A DNA stretch of 64,000 nucleotides, taken from assembly GCA_030549495.1 (NCBI GenBank), contig JAUIRK010000938.1, positions 460,467 through 524,466 of the forward strand, read 5' to 3'. Below the pieces are notes generated by a model. It saw only the letters and a program-made list of their open reading frames with translations, did not search any database and was not told the DNA's origin. The position numbers and the translations under genes are program-made. Positions 1 to 15,300 of the stretch are shown here, in pieces. Each line of letters begins with the position of its first letter. Position 1 is the stretch's first letter. Source of the DNA: Nectonema munidae. Lineage: Eukaryota; Nematomorpha; Nectonematoida; Nectonematidae.

Positions 1-5
1 CCAGT

Positions 6-338
6 TTGATCTTTTGTGATGCTTCTTCATCCAATGACAGCAATGAATTGAACATCCAACTGTCCAGCATGCATCAAAGCCTCGACAACGCCTTAACATC
101 TATTCGAGGAATGAAGATGTGCGACCGGACTGAGGACCCTCTTCAAGACAGCAGCACCAACTACCTAGAAGAAGAAGAAGAGCTTGAAAATTCGGTTGTT
201 CTCGCTGAAAAAGAATACCATTCTTCCCTGGTGGACGTTTTTTTCAAGGTGTCCAAAACAAACTTCAATGAACATCAAGCCAGACACACAAACATTGAGA
301 AGCAGAAAGAAGAATTGGAGAAGTTGCAACATGAAAAG
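6..338 (+). CDS. Exon: acidic then coiled-coil segment
   Basis: This is an internal exon, open from the window edge, about 111 codons, ending in phase 0 at a GT donor (AAAAG|GTATTT). The N-terminal part is Ser/Asp-rich, followed by an EEEEE tract. It ends in a heptad-like helix (HTNIEKQKEELEKLQHEK). The true 5' boundary is unknown. A CAG at 2-4 could be its acceptor, or the exon may extend outside the window. Reading on past the donor gives hydrophobic AT-rich translation typical of intron. Confidence 0.65.
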
Positions 339-3300
339 GTATTTTTTATTATTTTATCGGTTGCTATCACGGTATCTATACCCTTTCCATGTAACTTCTC
401 TATTTTGAACATCCTAAATGTGTTGTTGCCAAAGGCGGTGCTAATAAGAGTTAAGAAGACTGATTTATTATTAATAATATTATTATTCGTTTCAGTAATT
501 GCTAACGAGACATTTTATACATACACGATAAATGAGTATTTTGAGTTGGCAGCCATTTATTCATCATACCACTCGCCATTATTTATTTGAGTTGATTGGT
601 GTTTTCTTTTTACTCATTGAATTATATTGCTACTTAATCAATTTTTTCAGGGCTTAAATTTATATTTTGGGAATATTTGTATATACACAAACTAATAAAC
701 TGCAAATGCAGTGACAGGTAAAAACATATTGCGGTGAGAAAATTGGGTTAGTGAAGAAGGACCAAATATGATTTATGTAATAGTTTTTAACTTAATTAGA
801 AGTATAAAATAGATATTTACTTGATTTCAATATCGTGGCAATGAGACGAGAGTAACAGTGACTAGTCAAAAAATAAATATTGGCAATGTGCTGGTAAAGT
901 TTGGGAAACGCTATTCTAAAGCTTTTTTGCTTTTCTGGTACTGGTTTCTTTTTCTTTTTCCAAAAAGACATATAAATGCGTAAATAGTTACTTTTTATTA
1001 AACTTTTTGTTTCATCTCCTTCCATTAATTACTAACAAATAATAAACATTCATTATTTATTATGTGATATCAAATAAAAACTTCACATACAAATACATTG
1101 CCTTAGGTTTGAGCAGAAAAATGTATAAAAGGAAATTTTGTGAAGTTTTTTCGGGACACTTAACTTCATTCCTAGACGTACTCACTATAAAGAGGTAAAA
1201 ATGAAACACTGTTTATGGATGTACAAACCATGTAGTATATTCTCCATTATATACCTTTTAAAAATTTTAAATTTATTCTTGGAAAGTAATGTGTAACTTC
1301 TTTATAGTGGAGATTCCTATATACTGAACAATTTTAACGATTCCTTAGTGTTTGATATCGAGAGCTTTTATACTTGGTGTGATTATTTTTTTATCAACCT
1401 TTGAATAGTTTATAGGGTTCCTTAGCCGTGGCTGAATCGCCCACTTGTACAAATTGATATTTAGATGGGAAAGTTTTTTAGGAGAAAGTTCCATATTGTT
1501 TAATCAAATGTTCAAATATTTTTTTATAAACCTACTTTTTACATAAGAATTTAATGCAATTTGAATTTCAATCACAGTTAAAATTTATAAATTTCACCAG
1601 AAACTTCACCTATTTTCCATAATTTGGGATTTGCATAAACTCGAAAAAGAAGAATGGGTGATGCATCCAATTCCTTGAAGTATGAAATCTCTAGAAGAAA
1701 ATTTTTAGTTACTGAATTTAAATTTAATTAAAATTTCAAACTAACCTTTTAAAAAACGTAAAAGATTTTCGATATTTTTTTACTTAATAACTGGCGATTT
1801 TTGGCTATTTCACAATCTCACTGTGCGATTTATACAAAAAGCTTGAGAAACTCTTAGCAAGAGTAAGGTCCATTTTATTACAAAAAAACTAATTAGAAAA
1901 ATTAAATAAAAATATTTTTTATGTTTATAGTTGAATTTTTGCATTAATCAACACATCCTAATAAGTGAGCAATATAATCTAATTAAAAATAACAAAAATA
2001 TTGTTTAGATAGAAAGTACAAAATGTAAGTTGTTCATTTTATAGTGGACATGGCCTCCTACCCGCTCACAAGCTACTCCCTTGGGGCTCCATTTGTCCAA
2101 TCTCTTTGCTCTCATTCTCCGAATTATGCTATCTTTGACGCTTCATCAGTTTTATTCGTTGTTAGTTGAATAAGGAGAGTGCTAGTAAGGCGGAAATCAA
2201 AAATCAAAGGCAGATGTCGGAAAAAGCTCGCCTGATGAACGAAGCTAAACGAAGAGAAGAACAGAAGATCATGGAGAAGAGGGATGAAATCAAGAAGAAG
2301 AACATTGCAGAACGCGTCAAGGAGCTTGCTAGCAATCTGGGTAGTGACGTCTTGAAAGATTTGCCTGCAATCGTACCCTTTTTCTTGCTATCTACCTCTC
2401 CAATACTTTTTATACCCGTGTTTGTTAACTCTATTGATTGACACTTACTGAACAAATTATATTGCTCTACCACTGATTTTGACTATTCAAATTTATTCAC
2501 ATGATTGACAGGAGCTCAACCAATGTCTAAATGCGCATTAAAGTGTAACATTTTGGAAGCGTATTGCAGGGGTTAAGGATTCGTATAAAAGTTGCATATA
2601 TGTGTATACTGTATATAGTATAAATTGCATATATGTATGAGGCACATATATTCAAGAGATAAAAAATAATTGACAAAATTTTATGAAATAAAAATCAATA
2701 TTTCTGTATTCATCGCTATTTTAATGTAATAATCCCTGATGAATACATTTTATATGATGTCAAAAACATCAAAAATTTCATTTATATGATTGATGTCAAG
2801 ATATTTATTTATCTTAAGGGCAATTTCATAAACCCAGAATAAAATCTTTTTTATTCAATTCCCTTTTGAAACTCTTCTTTTCGCTTCAATCATGCCGCAT
2901 CAATTCTAGAATTGCAGACTTTTAAGTACTGTAATTTTTGATAGCTCGAATTTATTTCTCATTTTCGATTTACGCTATAATGACAAAGACTGATCACTTT
3001 TTAATCTTTGAGTATCAATAATAATAATGACAGAACGCCTGTTTTTAGAAAAAGTGTGGCCACAATAAATTGCTTCTTTATAATGGTTTGCTTTTTATTG
3101 AATAATATTTTTTTGAAGAAGCAAGACATGTCTGGAATGAGAAAGTGTTCGTTTAGAGTCCATTTGTTTCTTTTATGAATCTTAATCAAAACCTTTTCTC
3201 TTTATCACATGTTTTCTATGTAAATTGCTCTTTTACTTCACCTGAACTTAAATTAGAAGTTTCTAGAAAGTCTGAAATTAATATTTTACAACAAAAATTC

Positions 3301-6300
3301 AACACTTTGTCATTTGCGGATTTAATATTTATTTTTTAATTTGTTTTAATCTTTTTTTATAAAATAATTCGTTCTTTATGAAGAGCGTTCAGGTATTCCG
3401 ATTTTTGCCATATGTTTATAATTTAACACTATTGATAAAATATACACAACTTATCCAGGAATGCAAATTAATTCTCTGGCTTTATTCAAGCACACTATAT
3501 GTATAGATAATATCTAATTTCTCATACCTTTTTAACTGAAACGATATCATCACTAAAACACGCCATAGCTGAATTTATATATCATGTGTAACATTTATAT
3601 AAGGCTTTATTTGTTTACATAACTATTCATGAACATTGACTCATTTGCTTAATTTAATTATCAACTAGTATAAGAACTTTTCAAGTAACACATTTTTTTA
3701 TTTTCAATTCATTCGAGAATTTTCCTTGAATTTTGACTACATTAAAGTGTGGGAGACTGTGTTTATACTAGTAAATAAAAATAAGATCTTTTAAAAGAAA
3801 TCTTCAAAAACTCCAAATGATATTTCTGTATTTTAGGACTTTACAAATTTCAGCAAGGCTGAAAAAACAGTTAATGATCATTTGAACAAGCAACTGATGG
3901 GAAATATTGCTAAACAGCGTCATTTCTTCAAATGGGTAAGAATACATCCTGCATTTGCATTCCTTTTCCACATAAGGCAGAGAAAGGAACACTATCAATA
4001 ATTTATAATGGCAAATAGACATCCAGTATACACACGTTTAGCCGTATATTGTAGTAATAAGTAGATGATCTTTAATTAAAAATCCAGAATTATTTATTAA
4101 TTTTTTAATTGAATGTTATTAAAGCAGACCATTTTCATTTCTTCGGACACTGATGTCACACCGGCCTTCAAAGTGTTAAGAGATGGGAAGTTAAACTAAT
4201 TTTTGTAAGTTTTCTTTTTATTGAATGTCCATAACTCCGCATATTTAGAGAGTATATCAGAAAACTAGTGCACCTAATTCTACTAGAATCACAAAAACGC
4301 CTGCAGAAATCAGTAAGATCACTAACATACATTATTTCTTAAACAAAAAATGTTCTAACAAACTTCACACGCGTTATACCCAAACTTCAAAAGTGAACGA
4401 GAATTTTCTGTTATTACCGCAATTCGTCATACCGAGAAAGATAAAAAGTGTAAAAAAATTTGATTTATAGTTCATATTTTTTTACTAATAACTTTTTTTC
4501 ACTATGAATACTTTATTTCTTTAAATAGCTTTTTTTTATAATTTTTAAAGTTGGAAGATAAATCCTAAGAATTAAGATGAAAAATGTTAAGAACTATACC
4601 AGGAATTTTGTTATAACCAGGCCCGCACATCCATGGGGCCCTCGTCGCCATTAATAAATTGAGTCTGGCTCAGAGTTTCAGCTCTTAATTATTATATTTT
4701 CATTTCTACTTCACGATCGTTTCTTTACCGCCCTTATCGTAAAACTAATAATAATGATTTCATTTTAGATATTTTTCACAAAAATACATTGATTGTTAAA
4801 ATGAACATAAAATTCTCACTCTAAAAACTTCGAGTGTGTCTTTGGTTATAACCGAATATGTTATAAATAAATTTCACTCCATTTTCTTTCCAAGTTTATA
4901 AAGAATGAAAATTGTAATCATATTCATATTATTGAAATGTCAGTCACCATGTGGTACTGCTGGCTCGATGAGTAAGCTTCTAAATAATTTTTTTCTTTTT
5001 TTTTCTAGTTTTCTCATATGGTTCGTGCAAAACATATTGAAGAACTAAAGTATATTGAAGCGGCAGAGAATGAACGATTTGAATCGAATAAAGCTCACTG
5101 GGAAAAGTGTGAAAAAGAGAGGATTGAAAAGACAGCAGAGACCACAAAAGTCAATAAGGAACTTCAGAAAGACTTTGCTTTAATGAAAAGTGATGTTGAA
5201 TCGTGGATAACCTCCATCCAAGATGGCTTCGACTTGCCATACCAGGTTCACTTTTTTCATTTTTCTTTTTGTCAAGTCTTCAAAACCTCCATGTTTTCTC
5301 CTTCTCTAAGTTTGACAGTAAAATCTCTCAAATTTTGGCTCATATTTGAAGACAGCTCATCATACAAATAGGGGGGCATTTTATACCAGTTTAATAAATA
5401 AACGCTTTAAAAACATGCTAGCAATGCTGAATTTATAAATGCGGTGTGAACGCTATAACTCAGGATACTTGGGATTCTGTACGGCATCGAAAGTGCTACA
5501 TTTGATGAACAACATTTTGTAGCATATCATTTCATGAGATAATAAAAATAATGATCATTGCTTTTACTTTTGCAAGGTCAGGAAAAATATGTTTTAATGC
5601 GTGAATTACAAGATTTTATCGTTAATTTTTTTTTGAATAAAGTTTGAAGTATGAATACATATTCCTCATTAAGAACACGGATATTTTCAAACTGATGATG
5701 TCTTTTCTCTTTTTTAGACTTCGCATATTTAAATAAGCACTGGCGTTTGATTATTCATCTCCTGCCGGTTTACACTTTGCTAGTTGAAGTTTCCTATTTC
5801 GCATATTTGAGTACGCAAAAATATGTATATGGAAATCTACATATCCTGTATTATACTATCAATTGATGAAGACCTGCAGGATAGCTGCTAGGTAGACAAA
5901 TCCAAGACGTAAGAAATAGACAAAACTCTGCATCTGTGTTAGGCAATCTTTTTCAAAGAGAATACGCTGCTTGGTTATGGTTTTATTTCATTGGATATAT
6001 TATAATCATACATGAATTCTTCTATGTCATCAGTGCTGCACAACTTTTTCTATATTTTGTCCCGATTTTGCCCTTTACTCGGATTTTAGATTATAAGTTA
6101 ATTTTTTCATCAATTGAACCAGTAAAATATTCAGATGCGAAAAAGAAATAAATCAAAAATAGTTCAATGAGACAATTAATCTTGTAGACAATTTATACAT
6201 AGACAAAAGAAACTTGAAAAAACTCCTTGGTCTTTTGGATTTAGTCTATTTTCACTTGGTGATAATTTTCAAACTTTTTAAAAAATTTTATTAATCCAAT

Positions 6301-9300
6301 AAAACTAACTTAAAAATATTATCAAAATTGAACAAAACAATTTTCTGAAAAAAATTAATTTTACCCCGATACTTTTTTATATATACTTTTGCGAGTAAAT
6401 CCCTTAAGGCTAGAAAACATTGATCTATACAAACTTGGAATTAACAAACTCCTAAAATCTGGAATTTAATTTTGGTATTTACTGGCTATGCACTTTTTCA
6501 ATGGGTCAATAGATGACCCTTTAATCTTTATTTACTCCCCATTGATCTAAATTCTAAATCTTGAATGGCTGTTAGATAGTCGCGTGTATGTTTTTTGATC
6601 GTTGAAAAATCGTCACGATATAAACATACACAATGGGGAAAATCTTTTCCCTGAGAGTATTTGCTTTTATGGAAATACTCTCCCAGTTTAAACAAAGCTT
6701 TGTTTTGAACTGATAGATTATACTCATATAAAGATGGTATAATCTAGATTCTAGGGGCTAACAACAACAACAATGGGGAAAATCTAACAAACGCAATATT
6801 TATAAACCTGTTTATAGAATACTTATTTTAAAGTTTTTTGAAACACACCTGTGGTGATGTTTTTTTCTAGGACCGGATGCAAGAATTTAATAAGGCGTTG
6901 GATGCAGAAAGGACAAAAAGATTGGCCGAACGGGCCAAGAAGCGTTACCGAGAAAGGAAAGAAAAGTATGAAAAGGAAATGAAAGAAAATTCTGAAAAAG
7001 GTTTTTTTTTGTTTTTTATAAACGTTCAATTAACACTTTTTAGGAAGGCCAAACTAGGAACATTTTTTATTTGGAATAAATTAAATAGTAAAGACCTTTT
7101 TTGAATATGTTTAATATTACAACGACAGAAACTTTTTTTATTTTATCAAAATAGACAAAATGGCCAATTGCCTCTAAATGAAACAAAGAGAATAGTAATT
7201 TTTTATTTGATCTATAAATAAGGCATAAAAGAAAAGATAAAACAATTTTTTTAAACTTTTGAAAAAATTGTAATGGAAGATTTTCTAAAAAATCAAATCG
7301 CGAATGCAAGTGGTGCATAAAATTATTTGAACTATAGAAATTAGAATCAAAAGTTTGTATTGAATTATTAAAATATATTAGACATAAATTTGTCTGCTTA
7401 AAGCTTTACTCTATGTATTTAAAACTTATGTCACTCACTGTATATATACTGGGGCGTATTTAGCGCAAAGCCCTATTGGTAGTCCTCCTTTTTGCTAAGA
7501 TTTTGCTCGCCCCTCTCAGCGTTGTAAAACACTCACAAATGACCCGTATAAATTTTATCTTCTTCAGTTAGAAAATGTTAAATTGGCTATGTATTTATAT
7601 ATCACTCAACACAATTTAGTGTTTATGTTTTATGTTTAGTGTGCCATGTTATTTATTGGTGTTTTTTGTGTTCTTTATCTTGCTTACACACTTCTTGCTA
7701 TTTCTTTCTTTAGAAGTCGTTACAAAGAAAGTTCCAATGTTTCCGATTCGCAGCATTACTTCCAATCGAGATATGGGCAAGTCTTACAATGAGTAAGCAT
7801 CGTTCTTCCTTTTGATTGTTTCTCTCACGTTGACATTTGTTGTCTCAAAAGTGTCTTAATCGTAGGCGCGCTTTTATCAAAACACTTTGAATTTACAGAG
7901 TTAATATTTTATCCTATAAAAACATTATAACATCATATTTTAAATTTTTACGAGAAATTTCCAGTTTCTGAAGATGTCATTTTTGGGAAAGTGTCAGGAT
8001 AATTATTTTTATATATGTATTTAACCATGAGTTTTTGTTTTTTTGATGTAAAATTTAATAAATTTTTTTAATGTAATCTTACGTACCCTCAAACATTATC
8101 CTTCTGTTGTCAATTTTTATTTGTAACTTCTGTTTGTATAGCTTATAACCAGGGCAAGGAAAAATCGACCCAATAAATTGGGAAAAATGGACTTTTATTC
8201 AGAGAAAAAATTGACTTTATTGACTTTTTAAAGTTTCATTGAATTGAACAACTATGAACACTTTAGAGAATGTATTGAAAATTATTTCAAAGAATCCATG
8301 ACTGAAATGGAACAACATATAATTAATCGCATTTTCTGATTTAAAATTCGATCATTTTCTAGCAGTTTTTTCAGTTTAAAAAAAGATCTTTCTACTTCTA
8401 AAATTAAAACTTGACAATTTTGTAATTTGGGATAAGTACTGCGAGAGATTTGAGAGTTTTCCATATTCATGATTTTATTGATTTCATTTTATTTGAATCG
8501 ATTTTCAAGATACCTTTTAACGCAACCTTCGTCTTAAATGAAATAATGTTGAAGAAACAAGTAAAGACATCTTCCACTGAAAAAGTCTCTATTTTGACTT
8601 TTTCCGACTAAATCAATGAATCGTAAATATTCTCTAATTATTGTTAACAAGTTTTGACACAGATTTTCTTTTTTTAACAATTTCTTGAAATTTGGCAATA
8701 AAATTCCATCATCTTCATCATTAATTTCTTCACTGCTGGAAGATTTTAATGAAAATATTTTGCTGCTTACAACCAATTTGTCAATTTCGTTACAATTGGA
8801 ACTGAAGTGTTGCCGATAGGTTTGAAAAGAGAACGTCTTTTTCTATTACTAATTTTGAATGATTTAATGCCGGTAACCTACAATTTTGCAGGATAACTTA
8901 ACTTTTAAGGTAAACTTGTGTAAAAGATGTTAAAAACATGCAATGATAAAAAAGTTTGGAAATAAAATTCCATAACTTCTGCAGCGGATATATCGTATGT
9001 AACCGCGTTTATCAACAACAAAAAATTTGTCTTACAAAAAATCCTTCATGTTTAACCTCAGTCAGGCAAACTTTACGTAAAACCTTTTATTAGATGAAAA
9101 AAAGCCCAACTATTGTGGAAGTGTTGACATAAAGAAAAAATCTTGTATGTATCGCTTATAACAATTTTAGGCACATTGAATCAAAAAGTGTTAAATATAA
9201 AAATTGACTTTATTGACCTAAACTCAAAAAATTGACTTTGATTGACTTAAAAATTTGAAATTAGCTCAAAATTTTTTAAACTAAATGTAGTTTTTGCTAA

Positions 9301-12300
9301 ACGGAAATGAAAGTTGACTTTATTGACTTTTACTCGCCCTGCTTATAACCAACTTTAGCATCAAAAAGAGCTAAATCTCAATCATTTTGAGTCTGATTTA
9401 ACAAGCGAATTTTTTATTTAAATTTTCTAATCTTTGAACTAAAGATTTTACGTCACATTTTTTTTAATTAATTATTGATTTAAAAATATTTTAAATGTAA
9501 TGTATAAATTGTAATAAAACTATTAGTATTATGTCAAAAATTACGAATGTTTAATCATTATAAGAATGAATTATTCCTGATGATAGCCCCTTTAAATGAG
9601 CTTTTAACTTTTTATTTAATATCTACAGAGAGTTCTCTTAACGTATTGTGATTGGTTGTTTCGTTTGTCCATTACAATTTAAAATATATATATAAAGTGT
9701 AGTGTATACAATTTCAATGTCCTATATCTCTTTTAGTGACAAAATGGGTGGCTTTCAAAGAGGAAACAAATTTCCACGCTATCAAAACAGGTAAGCATCA
9801 CATTACACTTAGAATGTTTTAGCAATTTATTTATGAAATCTTTTTCTCTGTATCATGCCAATTCTTCATTCTATAACACAGCCCCACTTTAAAAAATTTT
9901 TTTCCGCGGTTTAAAGTTTTTCTGCTGATTCTTATGTATTTTGATGCATAGAATTCAAATATAACCTTCGTTTTCATCAATCATCTCCAGTTTTCTCACA
10001 AAAGCAATTTTTCGTAACTAGAAATCTGAAATTAAATCTATTTAAAATTATGGTGGAAAAATACTAGAAATAAGGAATTCAATAGTTTTATGAAATCAAT
10101 AACAAATTTTGATATAATTAACATTTATAAACAACACATGTCCAAATAAACAAATTAAATTATTTTGGTAAAAATGAAGATTTTAGAGATTTTCTCTTGT
10201 GTTTTTTAATGGTGAGTCTCTTTTCAAGCACCAGAAATGATCTGATTGCATGTTCTCGCCCCATCTTTCCTGATATCTTCCTTCCATGCACTTATGTCTT
10301 GGTGGAACCTTTCTCCCTGTTCCTCACTATAATCACCACAATTTTCTGGAAAATAGTCGAGTTGTGATCTTAGGAAATGTAGTTTTATTGACATTCTTAG
10401 TTGAAAGTTTTGAATAAGATTTTCTCGTATTCATCGCTTTTATCATTGCTTAAATTAAGGGTGGGAGATTTAAATGATTCCATCCCATTTTTTTTTGAGC
10501 CCTATAAGGCCTTTATTGAACAAACAACACAGACAATTATTGCACAAGGATAAAACAACAAAGTTGATGGACACAATCGTGCCAGCACGTATATAGCTTC
10601 ATTGGCTTGGTGTCCATAGCAGAATCTGCGTCCTTGTGCTCGGGGAGGAATCCTCGATGTCTTGATCTTCCAGGAACTGGGTAGCGTTGTTGCTGGGCCT
10701 TTGAGGCTGAAAAACGTCAGAAATGCGCGTTCTTCGGTGCATCTTCGGGTTGGGTGGGTGGGATTGAGAGCGAAAGCGAGAAAAAGGAGAGTGAGGGCCC
10801 GTGCGTGGCTGCTCCTTATATAGTAGGCTATTCTCCGGAAGCTTGTCCAAGGTTCCCATTGGTCAGGCGGTTAGCACACTTGGCGCTAACAAGGGGGCGT
10901 AGCCCGTGCATGCCGTCCAGCTTCCTTAGCCAATGAGAGAGCCCAACGGGGCAGTCGATAGTGCCTATCTTCTTGGCATTGTCTTGACCTGCGGGTCGGA
11001 ATCTGGTGAGTCTTCTTCTGGTGGTTTCTTTGAAATGTAACCAGATGCTTTGGATAAAGTCGCTCCCGCACCTGGAGTCCAGAGCGAGTGTAGCTCCCCA
11101 GATTTTGATGCGATATGTGTGTGCGTTGATCCAGTGGCGGGACGGTCCGTCCACGGGATTGTCCTCGGATCTTCCCCTTTCAGCTTCTGTCATGACTAAT
11201 GGAAAGTCATCTTCTTTCATTAACATTCTTATCTGAGGACCATGGAAAATTCCTGCACTAAGTTTAGCATCACTGACTTTTGGAAACTTTATTGCCAAGA
11301 AAAGAAATGTCTGACTTTCTTTATTTAATGCTTTAATAAAATTTCTCATTAGCCCTTAATTAATGTGAAGTGGAGGAAGGAGAATTTCATTGTAATTATG
11401 TCGTCCAGTAGAGTTTTCATAGTTCCATAGCTCTCTGTTAATTGAACAGAATGTGCAACAAGGACAGATGCCACCTCCTTTTTAATATGTAACAGCACAG
11501 CTTTTTAGCCTCTAGTTGATGAGTCAATAAAAAGTCTCGATTCATCTGGCCTGTATGTTAAACCGAAAGATTCCACTAAGCCATTTGCATTCACACAGTA
11601 CACTAAAGAATTGTTATCACTGGTTGTGAAAAATTTTCTACTATTTCTGTATCAGTAATATGTTGTATTTGGAGCAAGTAGATGATAATCTCTTACTAAA
11701 TCATTCAGTTGATGCTGCTTTAGTGGCGTGGGATTCATTAATTCGGAAGAAGAAGGCTCAAACAAAGTAGAGATATCAATTCTGGAATAGGTACGTCAGA
11801 ACTGTGTGGAATTGGTCGTCTGGCAGAAGGGAGATCAGAATAAACTACACAATGCTTGTTTTTTTGGTTGACTCCAGATAACTTGGTAAGACAAAAACAA
11901 CAATCTGTTGTATGGTCTTTGTCTTCCCGACACTGCATTTGAATACCAAATGGAAGAGATTTTTTTCCCTTTTCTCCAATAGCATAAGTTTTCAACACAT
12001 GACTTGCAGCAATAATGAGGAGCAAAACTTTTAACTTGATGGCCTAATTTAATGCCGAAGTAAGCGTAGTAGCTAGCTTTAACAAATGAAGTTATTGGAA
12101 AGAATATTAGAATCATTTTTACATTTTCTATTCATTTTACAGTTCTTCTAATAAAAAACAGAGCTATATAGTTGAACAATTTGCAAAGACCAAGCAGCTA
12201 GCAGGCGTACAACAGTAGAAATAAAAGATGGATTTTAAAAAAGACATTAATAAAAACATACGAGTTTATTTTTGTAAAGTCGACATATGTCGACTGTGCT

Positions 12301-15300
12301 CGATAACCAGTTACCCCATTGACGACCAGAATAATCAGACGATATCTAATGTAAAGCAGAAGATTTGTATTAAAAAGCATTAATACAAATCCGACGAGTT
12401 TATTTTTGTAAAGTCGACATATGTCGACTGCTCGATAACCAGTTAAACAAAAACACGAAATCTTTGTATCTATGTGTTAATACCATATTTAAGTTCAGCA
12501 ATAAAATTTTAAATTCATCGTGACATTCGATGAACTATCTGCGTAAATACATTTTTAAATTTTAAGAGATGCAACAAGTACTGGAGAATTTCAAAGAGGC
12601 ACAAATGTTACCAACTATCAATCAAACAGGTTCCTTATTTTTTATACATTTTAATTTATATACTTTTTACTTTGCCTAGAAAAAGATCTTTTTATAAACA
12701 AAAAATCATAATAATTTTTATCAAAAACTGTTAATTCCAACAATTTTTTAAGAGTTTCCAATTTATTAGAGGAAAGATGTTAAAGTATTTTTTAAATCTA
12801 AAGACAAAATTTGGAAATAAGATCCTTCATAAACAAAATAAGTCTTCTTGTCACAATTTTTAAGCGTATACTGAGGAGAAACGACTTTCAGAATCTACCT
12901 TACTTGTTTCAGAAGTACTAAAACAACATTTAAAAATACAATTTATTTCCTTCATATATCTTGTATACGTCTTTAACGGATATGGTGGAATTTTGGAGAA
13001 TGTTAAAAAGGACCCATGTTAACTACCAGAGAAACAGATTTTTTTTGGATCTAGAACAAGGTTTACATCAAAGAAACACATGCTAACTATTTTTGCTTAC
13101 CTTTTTAATTTACTACAAAAATTACAGGAACAATTTAGAAAAGTTGGATCAATCAAACTAGAATGATAGCAAAAAATACTAAAGTATATTTATTTTATTT
13201 AAAACCATGATTAAACAAAAAAAAACTTAAAAATTGAAGTACTTTATGGTTTAGAAAAAGATTTTTTAAAATTTTATATTTATCGTCCTGGGTGTTGAAA
13301 ATCGATATATAAATTTATAGTACCAAATTTGTCATGCCCCCTCCTCCTTCTCCCTTCAACATTTTATGTTCCTAGGAATTTTTAAAGTAACACTATTTTA
13401 AATTTTATAAGATTACGCTACCATATATGAAAAGTGTATTTGATATATATAAATTTATCTATACTTTTTTAAATAAAAAAATACAAAAAGCAAAAAATAT
13501 TTATTTGTAGAAAGATTCAAAGGATTGAGGTTAGTAAATATGTAAGTAAATATCTGGAGATGGCCCTTGTTCTATACGTCTGATGATAATAATTAAAAAT
13601 TTTTTTTATAAAAAGTAAAAAATAATTTCAGCTTTTTAAAAATGTTTTCCACAAATGTTTTTAGGCAATGCTATGTTTTTGAGTAAAACCCAAAAATCTT
13701 TTTCATTTGTTCAAAAAAACTTTCTTTATCTCTATTATTCTAAGTTTCTAAATTGCGTATTTATAGATTAGATAATGTGTCCATGTTTTGTAGTGTAGCA
13801 AACTAATAATAATAATTAAAAAGATATTTTTAGACTTTTATTGACCTAGCGCTTTTGACAAGTAGTATATGCTTTTATCAGGCGTAAGAGGTCAATTATA
13901 AATTGAGCAGTATACAAAGTTATTAACAATAAATACTACTACGAAGATAAAGGGTACCGCGGGCGTGTATTGAACTATGAAAAAAGGAGGCTTGATGCAG
14001 TGTCGAACCCAAGATCTTGAATTATTATCGAAGCCCGGTATCTTACCAACCTTACTCACGCCCCATCTAAAATTAAAAACAAGCATTTAAAAGGCAGTAC
14101 ACTTGTTTACCATTATGATACTTCATACCGATATTTTTGCGTCATTTTGTGTGCATATATTGAGTGCTTCTGACTACGTTTACATCTTTGATTTTGTACT
14201 TATTTGCGTCTTGTCACCGCGTATACATGCGTGTGTGCCTGGATGTCGAAGTCTGTGAAGTCGTGTGTGTGGGGGGGGGGGGGGGGGGGACATTAGACAT
14301 ATTTTCACTAGTTATTCCAAATGTACCACTTATTTAAAAATTCTTACTTTTTATTGAATATATAAATTCTATGTGAAAATTATAATATGATCCTTTTTAT
14401 TTTGAAGAGATGCTGGAAGTACTAGCGAATATCAAAGATGTACACGTGTCAGCACCTACCCAGCAGACAAGTACCCCATATTTTTTTTATACTCTTTTCA
14501 TTCCAATACATTTTTTCTTTGTCGAGAAATGCATCTTTTGGGTGAGCAGCGTAATTTATATCAAACTTGTTTACCTTTCATTGACATCATCTTTAGGAAT
14601 AGAGTTTCTGCTCAACTTCTTTGTAAAACATTTTACACTAGATTTTTATAAAATATTGTAAGTGATATAAAAATATTTCATTATAAATTAATATCAGTTA
14701 TACTTTGTGTTTTGTTTTTTGATTTTTTTTTGATTTGCGTTTGAGTTGGAAATTGTGTAAAAGTTGTAATTTGTGTTCTGCTTTTTTAAATTCCGAATGA
14801 TCTAGTTTTTGATTTGCAAAAGTAATACTTGATTATTATAATCTATCTTAATATAATCTTTCTGTTTTGTTTTCAAGGGAAGGAGGTGGAGAATTTCAAC
14901 GCGGTTCAAATGTTACATACTATGCGAACAAGTACTTTACATTTTTTCATACGAATTTCTTACAAATAATCACAAAACTCACTAATAATACTTACTCATT
15001 TCTATAACTGGAAGCTAAAAGATTTTGGAGTCAAATCTTCCCAAATTCTGCGTCTATGGAGTCGCTCCTTGAATACTAATTTTCTTAGATTTTAATCTCG
15101 TACGATAAAACGCAAATAATGAAACAAGAAATTCTATTTGATGCGGGATCGAACCCAAGACCTTGAGTTATCGAATCCAGCATCTAACCAACCCCACTCA
15201 CACCCCTTCATGATTGAATGACATTGTTTTCTTCTAAAAGTTTCTACAAATTTTTCTAAAAATGATATTTTTAAGAATGTATCATCTCCCCAAAACACAT

